Shown: piece by piece, positions 5,775 through 6,246 of the stretch
Position numbering within the stretch: position 1 is the stretch's first letter
Layout of the letters: the number at the start of each line of letters is the position of its first letter
Assembly: GCA_947581665.1 (NCBI GenBank)
Contig: CANPVI010000091.1
Coordinates: forward strand, 1-6,246
DNA length: 6,246 nt
From: an uncultured Atopobiaceae bacterium
GTDB taxonomy: Bacteria; Actinomycetota; Coriobacteriia; Coriobacteriales; Atopobiaceae
Direction: 5' to 3'
Notes under the pieces: model-generated
Databases searched by the model: none
Told to the model about the DNA's origin: nothing
What the model saw: the letters and a program-made list of their open reading frames with translations, nothing else
Translations under genes and position numbers: made by a program

Positions 5775-6246
5775 TCAGTCGCAGATCTCGCAGATCCAGC
5801 GTACGAGCTCGCTCTCCTCGTTCGCGGAGCCCTTCAAGGCATCTTCCACGTCGAGCGCCCGATCGATGAGGCGCACGAGCTCCGCGCGTGAGAACCTCCG
5901 CGCCCCGCGCCACTGGGCGCGATGGCGCCAGGCGTTGTGCGGGCCGCGATCGGCAGGGCGCTGCCCGAAACGCTCGGCGAGAAGCTCGGTTCCCCGCTTT
6001 TCGCCATAGCCCTCGCTTTCAAGCTCCTTCGCGATGAGCGCCTCGCGCAGGTAGCGCGTGATCCACACGTGATAGCCGATCCTGCTCTCCGCGCCGCTCT
6101 CGAAGACGAGCTCGAGCGCCTTCTTGCCATCCTTGGAGATCACCGCATCCGCAACCACCCATGGTGCGGCGGATTCCGCGCGCTCCACGGTGGCGCGGAT
6201 GGTGTCCACGTCCACCCGGGAGAGGTTCTCGTTTTGCTCTCGGAGG
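5775..6246 (-). CDS. holA: DNA polymerase III delta subunit, C-terminal part (5' end beyond window)
   Basis: HolA (delta) opens the beta sliding clamp as part of the clamp-loader complex at the replication fork. The 156 visible residues are the C-terminal collar domain and the end of the middle domain. Family-like features are a VDVDTIRATV segment, the ADAVISKDGKKALELV helix pair (about 35-50 of the fragment), the ITRYLREALIAKELESEG helix, and a final segment with RALDVEDALKGSANEESELVRWICEIC, matching the LxxxDxxxKxG pattern near the end of delta subunits. The reading frame stays open to the right edge (LREQNENLSR precedes), so the start is outside. The N-terminal ATPase-like fold is not visible, so the call rests on these C-terminal patterns and on the common neighbourhood of holA and rpsT. 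The gene converges on rpsT with a 94-base gap and no terminator of its own that I can see. Confidence 0.8.
   Translation of the reverse strand, partial: LREQNENLSRVDVDTIRATVERAESAAPWVVADAVISKDGKKALELVFESGAESRIGYHVWITRYLREALIAKELESEGYGEKRGTELLAERFGQRPADRGPHNAWRHRAQWRGARRFSRAELVRLIDRALDVEDALKGSANEESELVRWICEICD

Noticed and set aside
3669..5891. Very long plus-strand open frame (740 codons) opposite lepA and through rpsT
   Set aside because: It is a high-GC antisense shadow of lepA with His/Arg/Glu-rich composition, overlaps rpsT in another frame and matches no family I recognise.

Overview
This 6.2 kb window is compact, GC-rich bacterial chromosome made almost entirely of housekeeping genes. 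High GC, GTG/TTG starts, tight 4-base overlaps and the rpsT / lepA / hemW / dnaJ neighbourhood point to a high-GC Gram-positive (Actinomycetota). My best guess is a Coriobacteriia-like lineage, inferred from gene order and protein flavour, not from a database search. I see no mobile element, CRISPR array, tRNA or rRNA.

Layout from left to right. A minus-strand J-domain chaperone gene (1-1071, cut by the left edge). A 94-base gap with a possible promoter. Three overlapping minus-strand genes, read lepA (EF4) -> dusB-type tRNA-dihydrouridine synthase -> hemW (2413-1166). A 104-base divergent regulatory region (5313-5416). rpsT (ribosomal protein S20) on the plus strand, with its own extended -10 promoter, a structured leader and a strong intrinsic terminator. 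At the right edge, the C-terminal half of holA (DNA polymerase III delta subunit) on the minus strand, converging on rpsT.

The genes share a translation and protein-quality theme. S20 builds the 30S subunit, EF4 acts on elongating ribosomes, Dus modifies tRNA, HemW is a radical-SAM heme chaperone, and the J-protein would recruit DnaK. lepA, dusB and hemW form one translationally coupled unit.

The most notable object is the J-protein. It has the J domain, G/F linker, first C-terminal beta domain and all four zinc-binding CxxCxGxG motifs of a type I DnaJ. Where the second C-terminal domain and dimerisation region should follow, it runs in frame into hydrophobic, membrane-spanning sequence. It looks like a zinc-finger DnaJ anchored to the cytoplasmic membrane. 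It also sits directly after hemW, the place where hrcA-grpE-dnaK-dnaJ is found in many Gram-positives, but here hrcA, grpE and dnaK are absent from the interval.
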